This document shows, piece after piece, positions 16,977 to 24,873 of a DNA stretch of 64,000 bases. The notes under the pieces are model-generated. The model was not told the origin of the DNA. It made no database searches and saw only the letters and a program-made list of their open reading frames with translations. Positions within the stretch are counted from its first letter, which is position 1; the number at the start of each line of letters is the position of its first letter. The DNA is from Mesorhizobium loti R88b (GTDB lineage Bacteria; Pseudomonadota; Alphaproteobacteria; Rhizobiales; Rhizobiaceae), in NCBI RefSeq assembly GCF_013170845.1, contig NZ_CP033367.1, forward strand, positions 5,705,001 to 5,769,000. Reading direction: 5' to 3'. The translations under genes were made by a program, and so were the position numbers.

Positions 16977-17768
16977 ATGGCCGAGCCACTGATCCGCATG
17001 CAGAACATCCGAAAATCCTATGGCCGCGTGCAAGCGCTCGAGGACGCCAATTTCCATGTCAACGAGCGGGAGATCGTCGGCCTGCTCGGCGACAATGGCG
17101 CCGGCAAGTCGACGCTGATCAAGGTTTTGTCGGGCGCCGTGCCGCTGACCAGCGGCGACATCTTCATCCGCGGCAAGAAGGTGACGTTGCGCAACACCAG
17201 CGACGCCATCGCCCATGGCATCGAGACCATCTATCAGGACTCCGCACTGGTCACGCAATTGTCGATCGCCCGCAATCTGTTTTTGGGGCGCGAGCCGATC
17301 AAGCCGCCGCGCTTCCTCAACCGCATGGACCAGGAGGCGATGAACACCGTCGCCCGCGACCTGCTCAAACAGGTCGGCATTTCGAAGAACATTCCGCCGA
17401 CGACGCCGATCGGTTCGCTCTCCGGCGGCGAGCGCCAGGCGGTGGCGATCGCGCGCGCCATGCATTTCGACAGCGACCTGATCATCCTCGACGAACCGAC
17501 CAACAATCTTGGCGTTGCCGAAACACAAGGCGTGCTGAGCTTCGTGCGCAGCGCGCGCGATTCCGGCCATTCCTGCATCTTCATCGCGCACAACATCCAT
17601 CACGTCTTCCAGGTGGTCGACCGCATTGTCGTCATGCGCCGGGGCAAGGTGGTCGCCGACGACATCGACCCGAAGAAGACAAATGTGACGGAAGTCGAAC
17701 GGATCATCACCGGCATGTCGGACAAGGAAATCCGCGATGCCGTCGCCGACGGCAAGCCGGCGCATTGA
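16977..17768 (+). CDS. Sugar ABC transporter ATP-binding protein, single-domain (FrcA-like)
   Basis: The 263-aa ATPase has one nucleotide-binding domain: Walker A GDNGAGKST, Q-loop TIYQDSAL, signature LSGGERQ, Walker B LIILDEPTNNLG and H-loop FIAHN. The short length and the LG-V-A-E segment after Walker B are typical of FrcA-type sugar ATPases, unlike the two-domain RbsA type at 12153. It starts four bases after the permease stop. It energises the permease at 15986. Confidence 0.9.
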   Translation: MAEPLIRMQNIRKSYGRVQALEDANFHVNEREIVGLLGDNGAGKSTLIKVLSGAVPLTSGDIFIRGKKVTLRNTSDAIAHGIETIYQDSALVTQLSIARNLFLGREPIKPPRFLNRMDQEAMNTVARDLLKQVGISKNIPPTTPIGSLSGGERQAVAIARAMHFDSDLIILDEPTNNLGVAETQGVLSFVRSARDSGHSCIFIAHNIHHVFQVVDRIVVMRRGKVVADDIDPKKTNVTEVERIITGMSDKEIRDAVADGKPAH

Positions 17769-17839
17769 GGACGGGCGGAAGCCGTCTTGTCGAAGCAGCC
17801 GAATGCGCATCGCGGCGACGGGTATCGATCACCCGCCCT

Positions 17840-17857
17840 TCAGATTATATCATCTGA
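17840..17857. promoter_or_regulatory. Palindrome upstream of the lacI-type gene
   Basis: TCAGAT (17840-17845) and ATCTGA (17852-17857) flank the spacer TATATC. Sixteen of eighteen positions are symmetric. It lies 60 bases before the LacI-family start and could be an autoregulatory operator. Confidence 0.4.
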
Positions 17858-17917
17858 CACATCGCCCATCACATCGCTTGTCTGGCGCGCCATAGCATCG
17901 GCGCATAGGGTTGCGGC

Positions 17918-18940
17918 ATGAAGGCCACTGTCTCCGACATCGCCAGGAACTGCGGGCTCTCGACCGCGACGGTCGACCGGGTGCTCAACCACAGGCCGGG
18001 TGCCAGCGCCGCCAACCGGCAGCGCGTGATGGAGGCCGCCAAGCAGCTCGGCTATCTGCCGGTCGCCGATCAGGTGACGCTTCCATCGAAGCCCGCAAAC
18101 CTCGAATTCTTCCTGCCGATCGGCAGCAACGCCTTCATGCAGGATCTGGCAAGACACATTGAGGATTATGCATCGCGCCTGCCGCTGGTCGCTTCCTGCC
18201 GGATCCACAACCTCGCCGGCATCGCGCCGAACGCGTTGCAGAGCGCCGTCGAAAACCTCTCGATCAAGGCCAATGGCGTCGGTGTCATCGCCGTGGATCA
18301 TCCCCGAACCCGCAACATCCTGCGCGACATTGTCGACACCGGCATTCGCCTGGTGACGCTGGTGTCCGATATTCCGGCCGCTCCCCGCTCGGCCTATGTC
18401 GGCATCGACAACCGGGTGGCGGGGCGAACGGCGGCACTTTTGATGGGACGTTTCCTCAGCGGCCGCACGGGCCATCTGGCGATGGTGGTCGGCTCACGCT
18501 CCTATCGCGGCCACGAGGAACGCGAAATGGGCTTTCGCTCGGTGCTCGGCGAGGAGTTTCCCAACCTCACCGTGACCAGCGCCGTCGAGATCAACGACGA
18601 GCCGGATGCCAGCTATGCCGAGACCATGAAGGCGCTGCGCAACGAGCCGGAACTGCTCGGCATCTATTGCGTCGGGGCTGGGCGCTCCGGCGTGGCAAAA
18701 GCCATCCGGGAAGCGAGACCCAACCGCAAGCCGGTGTTCATCTGCCACGACCTGACGAGGGAAACGCGCGGTTATCTCGTCGATGATCTCGTCGACGTCG
18801 TCATCGACCAGAACGCCAGGCTGATCGCCGAACAGTCGGTCATCCGCCTGCTCGGCTCCATTGCCTCATCGGCGCCTTACCTGACACGTAAATTCATCGA
18901 GCCGCGACTGATCTTCAGAGAAAACGTGCCGGTCCAGTGA
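17918..18940 (+). CDS. LacI-family transcriptional regulator
   Basis: The 340-aa protein has the LacI DNA-binding helix at its extreme N-terminus (TVSDIARNCGLSTATVDRVLNHRPGAS). A hinge helix (RQRVMEAAKQLGYLP) and a periplasmic-binding-like sensor domain follow, the latter containing YVGIDNRVAGRTAALLMGRFL. Close types respond to sugars. It directly follows the sugar ABC genes on the same strand, so it likely controls them and itself through the palindromes nearby. Confidence 0.9.
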   Translation: MKATVSDIARNCGLSTATVDRVLNHRPGASAANRQRVMEAAKQLGYLPVADQVTLPSKPANLEFFLPIGSNAFMQDLARHIEDYASRLPLVASCRIHNLAGIAPNALQSAVENLSIKANGVGVIAVDHPRTRNILRDIVDTGIRLVTLVSDIPAAPRSAYVGIDNRVAGRTAALLMGRFLSGRTGHLAMVVGSRSYRGHEEREMGFRSVLGEEFPNLTVTSAVEINDEPDASYAETMKALRNEPELLGIYCVGAGRSGVAKAIREARPNRKPVFICHDLTRETRGYLVDDLVDVVIDQNARLIAEQSVIRLLGSIASSAPYLTRKFIEPRLIFRENVPVQ

Positions 18941-19017
18941 GGACGGGGGCAGAGTTGTTCACCCTTTCACGGAAACGGCGAACACCTCCATTTTTTGTTT
19001 TGCCGCAATTCCGGACG

Positions 19018-19051
19018 GAAAACCGTTTCACACTTTTCCTGGAATTGCTCT
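19018..19051. repeat. Dispersed short rhizobial repeat, single copy
   Basis: GAAAACCGTTTCACACTTTT followed by CCTGGAATTGCTC is a widely dispersed intergenic motif in rhizobial genomes. It is related to the GAAAACCGGTTCCCACTTTT copies at 46177 and 46254. It lies in the gap between the lacI-type gene and the sRNA. Confidence 0.5.
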
Positions 19052-19084
19052 GGGCAAACCCGGTTTCCCGGATTTGTATGATAA

Positions 19085-19113
19085 TTGACACGGCAAATCT
19101 GCACAGCAGCTAT
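19085..19113 (+). promoter_or_regulatory. Candidate promoter of the sRNA
   Basis: TTGACA at 19085-19090 is followed after 17 bases by AGCTAT (19108-19113). Transcription from here would begin near 19120, some 30 bases before the first hairpin. The -10 match is weak and the start site is not fixed. Confidence 0.35.
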
Positions 19114-19149
19114 GCACAATTCATTGTTGCCGAATCATTGGGCAAATCG

Positions 19150-19275
19150 TAGTTTCTGGTTGTCGGCCATCTACTCCTCCCAGATGCGATGCCGACGCTG
19201 AATGGGGTGCACCTCCTCCCGCGCCACATTCGAAATCGAGCCCGCTGCCACCTCCTCCCGGCAGCGGGCTTTTTT
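19150..19275 (+). ncRNA. Anti-Shine-Dalgarno sRNA of the alpha-r14 (NfeR1) type
   Basis: Three consecutive hairpins each present a CTCCTCCC loop. Hairpin 1 has stem GTCGGC/GCCGAC plus CATCT/AGATG, with loop at 19173-19181. Hairpin 2 has GGTGC (19206-19210) with GCGCC (19221-19225). Hairpin 3 has GCCCGCTGCC (19240-19249) with GGCAGCGGGC (19260-19269), followed by six Ts. Repeated CCUCCUCCC loops define the alpha-r14 family, whose member NfeR1 in Sinorhizobium affects osmoadaptation and nodulation. The 5' end is approximate. Confidence 0.8.
19240..19275 (+). terminator. Intrinsic terminator of the sRNA
   Basis: A perfect ten-pair stem, GCCCGCTGCC with GGCAGCGGGC, carries a ten-base loop ACCTCCTCCC and is followed by TTTTTT at 19270-19275. 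Confidence 0.85.
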
Positions 19276-19378
19276 CGTTCAGCGGTCAGGAAAAGCGGTA
19301 TTGCCGACGCCAAAGGGCTCCAGGCATCGCACTCGATCACACGATCAAATGGCGCGTTATCAATGACGGCGAGTCATT

Positions 19379-19969
19379 TCAACCGGCGGCAGTGCCCCGG
19401 AAGGAAACGATCAACCCTTCGGCCATGCGCACGAATTGCGTGCTCGGACCTTCGGCGCCTACGGTCTGCACGCTGACGCGCGCGCCTTCAAGCAGCAGCG
19501 ACAGCGTATCGGCGAGAAGCTCAGCCTGGCCGATGCCGGCATCGCGACACATCGTTACAAGGCGATCGCGCTGGGCTTCCTTGATTTCCTTGATGACGCG
19601 CCTGGCCGGATGGTCCGGCTCGGTCAGTTCAGCAGCGGCATTGGCCATGTCGCAGCCGCGGCCATCAGCCGTCAGGCAATCAGCGGCCATGCGGATCCAG
19701 GCATGCAGTTGGGCGAGCTTGTCACCGGGAAACTCGACCTCGAATGCTTCCCACATCGCGCCGGCCTTGGATGCCGTGGCACGCAGACATTCGACGATCA
19801 GGTCGTCCTTGGATTCGAAGTGACGATAGAGCGTCATCTTGTTCGTGCCGGCAGCCTCGGTGATGGCATCGACGCCGACACCCTTGATGCCATGCTTGTG
19901 GAACATGTCACGCGCCGTCTCGAGGATTCGATCCCGGGGACGTGAGCGCTCCACGACGCCGTCTGTCAT
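19379..19969 (-). CDS. TetR/AcrR-family regulator of the divergent RND efflux operon
   Basis: The 196-aa protein has an N-terminal TetR helix-turn-helix (RILETARDMFHKHGIKGVGVDAITEAAGTNKMTLYRHF) and a variable ligand-binding C-terminus. ATG 19969 has AGGAG six bases before it; ATG 19972 and a longer frame to 20005 exist. It is divergent from the efflux operon, and two identical-form inverted repeats lie in the shared promoter, so it is very likely the local repressor. Confidence 0.88.
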   Translation of the reverse strand: MTDGVVERSRPRDRILETARDMFHKHGIKGVGVDAITEAAGTNKMTLYRHFESKDDLIVECLRATASKAGAMWEAFEVEFPGDKLAQLHAWIRMAADCLTADGRGCDMANAAAELTEPDHPARRVIKEIKEAQRDRLVTMCRDAGIGQAELLADTLSLLLEGARVSVQTVGAEGPSTQFVRMAEGLIVSFRGTAAG

Positions 19970-20019
19970 CATGATCTCCTTTCGTTTCCTAAAAACCACG
20001 GCCACCTCTTGACTAGGGT

Positions 20020-20060
20020 GTTACCGGTCTGTAACTATGCAGATGTTACTTACTGGTAAC
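20020..20060. promoter_or_regulatory. Twin TetR operators GTTAC-N6-GTAAC
   Basis: Site 1 is GTTACCGGTCTGTAAC (20020-20035). Site 2 is GTTACTTACTGGTAAC (20045-20060). Both have the arms GTTAC and GTAAC separated by six bases, and their centres are 25 bases apart, about two and a half helical turns. The pair sits between the tetR-type start and the rightward efflux operon and can serve both promoters. Confidence 0.75.
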
Positions 20061-20213
20061 ACCTATGTCGCCTTCCGTCAATAACAAGGCCGTGAACTGG
20101 TCCTGCCAGATCGGAATGAGCGAAAAACTGCAGTTCATGCGGCTCCGGCCGGTGAAAGAGATGAAAACGGTTCGCGAGCATGGGCTGCGAATCGACAGAC
20201 AAGGAGCCGGCCA

Positions 20214-20468
20214 ATGCCACAGCGCCGCGATCTTACCATAGATGAAGCCGTCCGGGATCCGATGATCCGGCTGGTCATGAAGGCAGACGGGGTCGACCCC
20301 CGCGCCTTCGAGAAAATGCTCCGCTCGCTTGCCGATGAGCAGCGTCGCGAGGTGCCGTTGCTGCGTTCGCTGGAAGAGTCCAGTGACGGGCGCGGCCAAA
20401 GGCTGTCCAGGGTCGCCAGCGCCTTTGGGCGGGCGAGAGCAGCCGGAGAGGCGTGCGTGTCGTGGTAA
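20214..20468 (+). CDS. Small hypothetical protein preceding the RND pump
   Basis: The 84-aa protein was not recognised. It is hydrophilic, with helices DEAVRDPMIRLVMKADGVDPRAFEKMLRSLADEQ and an Arg-rich C-terminus. AAGGAG precedes the ATG closely. Its 3' end overlaps the RND gene start by 16 bases, so the two are likely translationally coupled. It is the first gene of the TetR-controlled operon. There is no membrane segment and no cysteine pair; a regulatory or assembly role would be speculation. Confidence 0.6.
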   Translation: MPQRRDLTIDEAVRDPMIRLVMKADGVDPRAFEKMLRSLADEQRREVPLLRSLEESSDGRGQRLSRVASAFGRARAAGEACVSW

Positions 20469-23400
20469 ATTTTTTCATCCACCGTCCGATCTTCGCCTCG
20501 GCGATCGCCATCATCATGGTGCTCGCCGGGACGATTTGTTATTTCCTGCTGCCGGTCTCGCAGTTCCCAGACATCACACCGCCGCAGGTGGTCGTCAGCG
20601 CCCATTATCCGGGCGCCAGCGCGCAAGTCGTGGCCGATACGGTGACGACGCCGCTGGAGCAACAGATCAACGGCGTCGAAGGCATGACCTACATGTCGTC
20701 GACGAGTTCGAATGACGGCTCCTCGACCATCACCATCACTTTCGATGTCGGCTATTCCTTGAGCACCGCCGCCGTCGACGTCCAGAACCGCGTCTCGCAG
20801 GCCGCCTCGTCGCTGCCCGCGATCGTCAACCAGGGCGGCGTGACGATCAAGAAGCAGAACCCGAACTTCGTCCTCATCGTCAACCTGACATCGCCCGACA
20901 AATCGGTCGATCCGGTGGCGCTGTCGAACCTTGCCTATCTGCAGGTCGTCGATCCGCTGAAGCGCCTGCCCGGCGTCGGCGACGTCCAGATCTTTGGCGA
21001 GCGGCGCTATTCGATGCGCGTCTGGCTCGATCCGGACAAGCTCGCCAATCTCGGCATCACCGCGGTCGACGTGCAGAACGCCATCTCGGAACAGAACGTC
21101 CAGGTGGCGGCCGGCAAGATCGGCCAGTCGCCGGCGCCTGCCGGCACCGCCTTCGAGATGCAGGTCAACGCCGTCGGCCGCCTGAGCGACCCGAAGGAGT
21201 TCGGCGACATCGTCGTGCGCGCCAACACCGACACCGGTTCGCTGGTGCGGCTGCGCGACGTCGCCCGCATCGAGCTCGGCGCGCTGCAATATTCATCCTC
21301 CGCCTTCTTCGGCAAAGATCCGACCGTCGTGCTCGCCGTCTACCAGATGCCCGGTTCCAACGCGCTCGACCTTCAGCAGCGCGTCAAGGACAAGATGCAG
21401 GAGCTGTCCGGCCGTTTTCCGAAGGGCGTCTCCTACGCGATGCACTACGACACCACCCGCTTCGTCTCGGCGTCGATGCATGACGTGCTGATCACGCTCG
21501 GCGAGGCCCTGGTGCTCGTCGTTGCCGTGGTGTTCGTCTTCCTGCAGAGCTGGCGCACGACGATCATTCCCACCATCGCCATTCCGGTGTCGCTGGTGGC
21601 GACGATGGTTGTCATGGAGATGCTCGGCTTCTCGCTCAACATGCTCTCTTTGCTTGGCATGGTGCTGGCCATCGGCCTCGTCGTCGACGACGCCATCGTG
21701 GTGGTCGAAAATGTCGAACGACAGCTCGAGGCCGGTCTGAAACCGCTGGCGGCGACCAGGGCCGCGATGGCTGAGGTCACCGGACCGATCATCGCCACCA
21801 CCGCGGTGCTGATGGCCGTCTTCGTCCCCGTCGCCTTCATTCCCGGCGTCTCCGGCAAGCTCTACAATCAGTTCGCGCTGACAGTAGCGATCTCCGTCGG
21901 CATCTCTGCTTTCAACTCGCTGACCCTGAGCCCGGCGCTGAGCGCCGCCTTCCTGCGCCATCGCGGCGAGACGCAGTTTGCCCCGTTCCGCTGGTTCAAC
22001 ACCGGCTTCGACAAGCTGTCGCATCTCTACGCTCATGGCGTGCGCATCCTCATCCGGCTGCGCTGGATCATGCTTGGCCTGTTCGCGGCCGGACTGGTCG
22101 CCACCTACTTCGTCTGGCAGAAGCTGCCCTCGACCTTCCTTCCGGTCGAGGACCAGGGCTACTTCTTCGTCGTCATCCAGCTGCCTGACGGCGCATCGCT
22201 GGAACGCACGGATGCGGTGGCGCAGAAGGCGCGCGACATATTGCAGGCGACACCCGGCGTCGACATTGTTGGTTCGATCAGCGGCCTGAACTTCCTGACC
22301 AGTGCCGCACAGTCGAACTCGGCGGTCGAGTTCGCCATCCTGAAGCCCTGGGAAGAACGTGGCCCCGACCAGAACGCATCCAAGCTCGTGGCCGATGTGC
22401 GCGGCAAGCTGCTGCAGATGCCGGAAGCCTTCGCGCTGAGCTTCGATCCGCCCTCGATCCCTGGCATCGGCACCACGGGCGGCTTCGAATTCGTCGTCGA
22501 GGATCTCACCGGCCGTGGTAGCACGGCCCTCAACGACGCGACGCAAGCCGTGATCGCCGAGGCGCGCAAACAGCCGGAAATCAACCCGCAGCAGCTGTTT
22601 TCGCCGTTCTCGACCTCGACACCGCAGTTCAACTACGACCTCGACCGCAGCAAGGCCAAACTGCTCGGCCTCAACCTGCCCGACGTCTTCAACACGCTGC
22701 AGATCTATCTCGGCTCGCTCTACGTGAACGACTTCAACCTGTTTGGCCGCACCTTCCGGGTGACCATCCAGGCCGACAAGGATGCACGTGCGGGTGCAGC
22801 CGACATATCACGGCTCTATGTGCGCAATGCGTCCGGCGGCATGGTGCCGCTTTCGACGCTGGGCAAACTCGTGCCGTTCGTCGGCCCGGAAACCGTGCCG
22901 CACTACAACAACAATGCCTCGGCCACGATCAATGGCGGCGCTGCTCCCGGCTTCTCGTCGGGCCAGGCAGTGGCCGCGATGGAACGGGCCGCGGCCACCG
23001 CGCTGCCCAGGGATTTCGGCTTCGAATGGACCGGCATCACCTTCCAGGAGCTCAAGGCGGGATCGATCGCGTCGGTCGTCTTCGGCCTCGCGATCGTCTT
23101 CGTCTTCCTGATCCTGGCGATGCAGTATGAGAGCTGGGCGATGCCGTTCATGGTGCTGCTGGCGGTGCCACTGGCCTTGTTCGGTGCCTTCGTGGCCCTC
23201 TGGGCGCGCGGCATGCAGATCGACGTCTATTCGCAGATCGGCTTCGTCATGCTGATCGGCCTGGCGGCGAAGAACGCGATCCTGATCGTCGAGTTCGCAA
23301 GGCGGCGACGCGAGGAAGGCTTGAGCATCGTCGAGGCGGCGATGGAAGCCGCGCGGCTGAGACTCCGGCCGATCCTGATGACGGCCTTCGCCTTCATCCT

Positions 23401-23638
23401 CGGCGTGCTGCCGCTGATGTTTGCGACAGGCGCCGGTGCGGCAAGCCGGCAGTCGATCGGCACCACCGTGTTCGGTGGCATGGTCGCCGCGACAATCCTG
23501 TCGCTGGTGTTCGTGCCGGTCTTCTACGCGGTCATCGAACAGTTGCGGGAGCGCCGCGAAAGCGGCGAACCCGCCTCCCAACACACTGAACCAACTGCCG
23601 AACCCGCCTTCCCTCCCCTGGCGGAAGCGGCTGAATAA
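20453..23638 (+). CDS. RND efflux inner-membrane transporter (HAE1 family, AcrB/MexF-like)
   Basis: The protein is 1061 aa, the usual length for AcrB-type pumps. It opens with NFFIHRPIFASAIAIIMVLAG. The proton-relay Asp pair is in GLVVDDAIVVVENVER, and the C-terminal half repeats the fold (GFVMLIGLAAKNAILIVEFA and ATGAGAASRQSIGTTVFGG). The start is GTG 20453 with GGAGAGG in front. It exports hydrophobic or amphiphilic compounds from the inner membrane and periplasm with the adaptor encoded next. No outer-membrane channel gene is nearby. Confidence 0.92.
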   Translation: MRVVVNFFIHRPIFASAIAIIMVLAGTICYFLLPVSQFPDITPPQVVVSAHYPGASAQVVADTVTTPLEQQINGVEGMTYMSSTSSNDGSSTITITFDVGYSLSTAAVDVQNRVSQAASSLPAIVNQGGVTIKKQNPNFVLIVNLTSPDKSVDPVALSNLAYLQVVDPLKRLPGVGDVQIFGERRYSMRVWLDPDKLANLGITAVDVQNAISEQNVQVAAGKIGQSPAPAGTAFEMQVNAVGRLSDPKEFGDIVVRANTDTGSLVRLRDVARIELGALQYSSSAFFGKDPTVVLAVYQMPGSNALDLQQRVKDKMQELSGRFPKGVSYAMHYDTTRFVSASMHDVLITLGEALVLVVAVVFVFLQSWRTTIIPTIAIPVSLVATMVVMEMLGFSLNMLSLLGMVLAIGLVVDDAIVVVENVERQLEAGLKPLAATRAAMAEVTGPIIATTAVLMAVFVPVAFIPGVSGKLYNQFALTVAISVGISAFNSLTLSPALSAAFLRHRGETQFAPFRWFNTGFDKLSHLYAHGVRILIRLRWIMLGLFAAGLVATYFVWQKLPSTFLPVEDQGYFFVVIQLPDGASLERTDAVAQKARDILQATPGVDIVGSISGLNFLTSAAQSNSAVEFAILKPWEERGPDQNASKLVADVRGKLLQMPEAFALSFDPPSIPGIGTTGGFEFVVEDLTGRGSTALNDATQAVIAEARKQPEINPQQLFSPFSTSTPQFNYDLDRSKAKLLGLNLPDVFNTLQIYLGSLYVNDFNLFGRTFRVTIQADKDARAGAADISRLYVRNASGGMVPLSTLGKLVPFVGPETVPHYNNNASATINGGAAPGFSSGQAVAAMERAAATALPRDFGFEWTGITFQELKAGSIASVVFGLAIVFVFLILAMQYESWAMPFMVLLAVPLALFGAFVALWARGMQIDVYSQIGFVMLIGLAAKNAILIVEFARRRREEGLSIVEAAMEAARLRLRPILMTAFAFILGVLPLMFATGAGAASRQSIGTTVFGGMVAATILSLVFVPVFYAVIEQLRERRESGEPASQHTEPTAEPAFPPLAEAAE

Positions 23639-23653
23639 GATTGGAGAATAATC

Positions 23654-24808
23654 ATGCGTAAATGGAAAATCGCTTTGGGAACCGCTGTCGCGCTGGGCGC
23701 GATCTCGGTGGCCAGCGTCCACCTTCTCGACATGGGCAACCTGAGGCTGAGCAGCGGCACGGCCGGAGCAGCGACGCCGGCTCCAGCGGCATTCGTCATG
23801 CCGGTGCCGGTGGCGAACGTGGTCAAGAAGACGATCCCGATCTATCTCGACTATGCCGCCCGCATCGAGCCGATCCGCAGCGTCACGCTGCAAGCGCGTG
23901 TGCCTGGCTACCTGCAGGAACAGACGGCGCAAGACGGCGCCGATATCCGCCAGGGCGACCTCCTCTACAAGATCTCGCCTGACGACTTCCAGGCTGCGCT
24001 CGACCAGGCGAGAGCCCAGGTACAGCGCGATACGGCAACACTCGATTATGCGCGTTCCAATCTCGGCCGCGGCACCGAACTCGCCAAGAGCGGTTACCTT
24101 GACAAGGACAGCTTCGACCAGCGCACCAGCACCTTGCGCGAAGCGCAGGCGTCGCTGGCACTCAACCAGGCGGCGGTGCGCACGGCGGAGCTCAATCTGA
24201 GCTACGCTGAAATCCATGCACCCTTCACCGGGCGCCTGGGCCGCAACCAGGCCTCGGTCGGAACGCTGGTCAGCGTTGCCGGCACGGTGCTCAACACGCT
24301 GGTGCAGCTCGACCCGATCTATGTCACCTTCAATCCCAGCGAGACGGATCTGGTCGAGATCGAGCAGGCCCGCGCGGCCGGCCCGATCGAGGTCGAGGTC
24401 CTGCTTCCGGGCGAGACCGAGACCAGCCAGAAGGGCGAACTCACCTTCATCGACAACACGGTCGACCATTCGACCGGAACCATCACCGCACGCGCCACCA
24501 TCGGCAACGCCAAGTTCACGCTGATGCCCGGCCAGTATGTCCGCGTGCGGCTGCATATCAGGCAGCAGCCCGATGCGCTGATGGTGCCGCAGACGGCGCT
24601 GGGTTCGAGCCAGCTTGGCAAATATGTCTATGTCGTAGGCAAGGGCAACACGGTCGACCAGCGGCTGGTCTCGCTCGGCCCGACCAGCGGCGACATGGTG
24701 GCCATCCTGACCGGCGTCGCCGAAGGCGACCAGGTGATCACAGGCAATCTGCAGAAGATCGGACCCGGAATGCCGATCTCGCCACTGCCACAGAAACCGG
24801 CTACCTGA
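23654..24808 (+). CDS. RND efflux periplasmic adaptor (AcrA/MexE-like)
   Basis: The 384-aa membrane-fusion protein has an N-terminal signal or anchor helix (WKIALGTAVALGAISVASVHLL) without a lipobox Cys. A biotinyl-lipoyl half motif follows (VTLQARVPGYLQEQTAQDGADIRQGDLLYKI), then a coiled-coil hairpin at about residues 110-180. The barrel section reads SYAEIHAPFTGRLGRNQASVGTLVS. It lies 15 bases after the pump gene; the order pump then adaptor is reversed from acrAB. It links the pump to a TolC-type channel encoded elsewhere. Confidence 0.92.
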   Translation: MRKWKIALGTAVALGAISVASVHLLDMGNLRLSSGTAGAATPAPAAFVMPVPVANVVKKTIPIYLDYAARIEPIRSVTLQARVPGYLQEQTAQDGADIRQGDLLYKISPDDFQAALDQARAQVQRDTATLDYARSNLGRGTELAKSGYLDKDSFDQRTSTLREAQASLALNQAAVRTAELNLSYAEIHAPFTGRLGRNQASVGTLVSVAGTVLNTLVQLDPIYVTFNPSETDLVEIEQARAAGPIEVEVLLPGETETSQKGELTFIDNTVDHSTGTITARATIGNAKFTLMPGQYVRVRLHIRQQPDALMVPQTALGSSQLGKYVYVVGKGNTVDQRLVSLGPTSGDMVAILTGVAEGDQVITGNLQKIGPGMPISPLPQKPAT

Positions 24809-24833
24809 ATCCCCCGCAGGCCCGGTTTCCGCG

Positions 24834-24873
24834 CGGCGCCCCCGACCTTTTCTCAGGTCGCGGGCGCCGTTTT
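24834..24873 (+). terminator. Terminator after the RND operon
   Basis: CGGCGCCCCCGACCT (24834-24848) pairs with AGGTCGCGGGCGCCG (24855-24869) with one C-C mismatch, followed by TTTT. It overlaps the stop region of the convergent LysR gene and may act in both directions. Confidence 0.7.
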
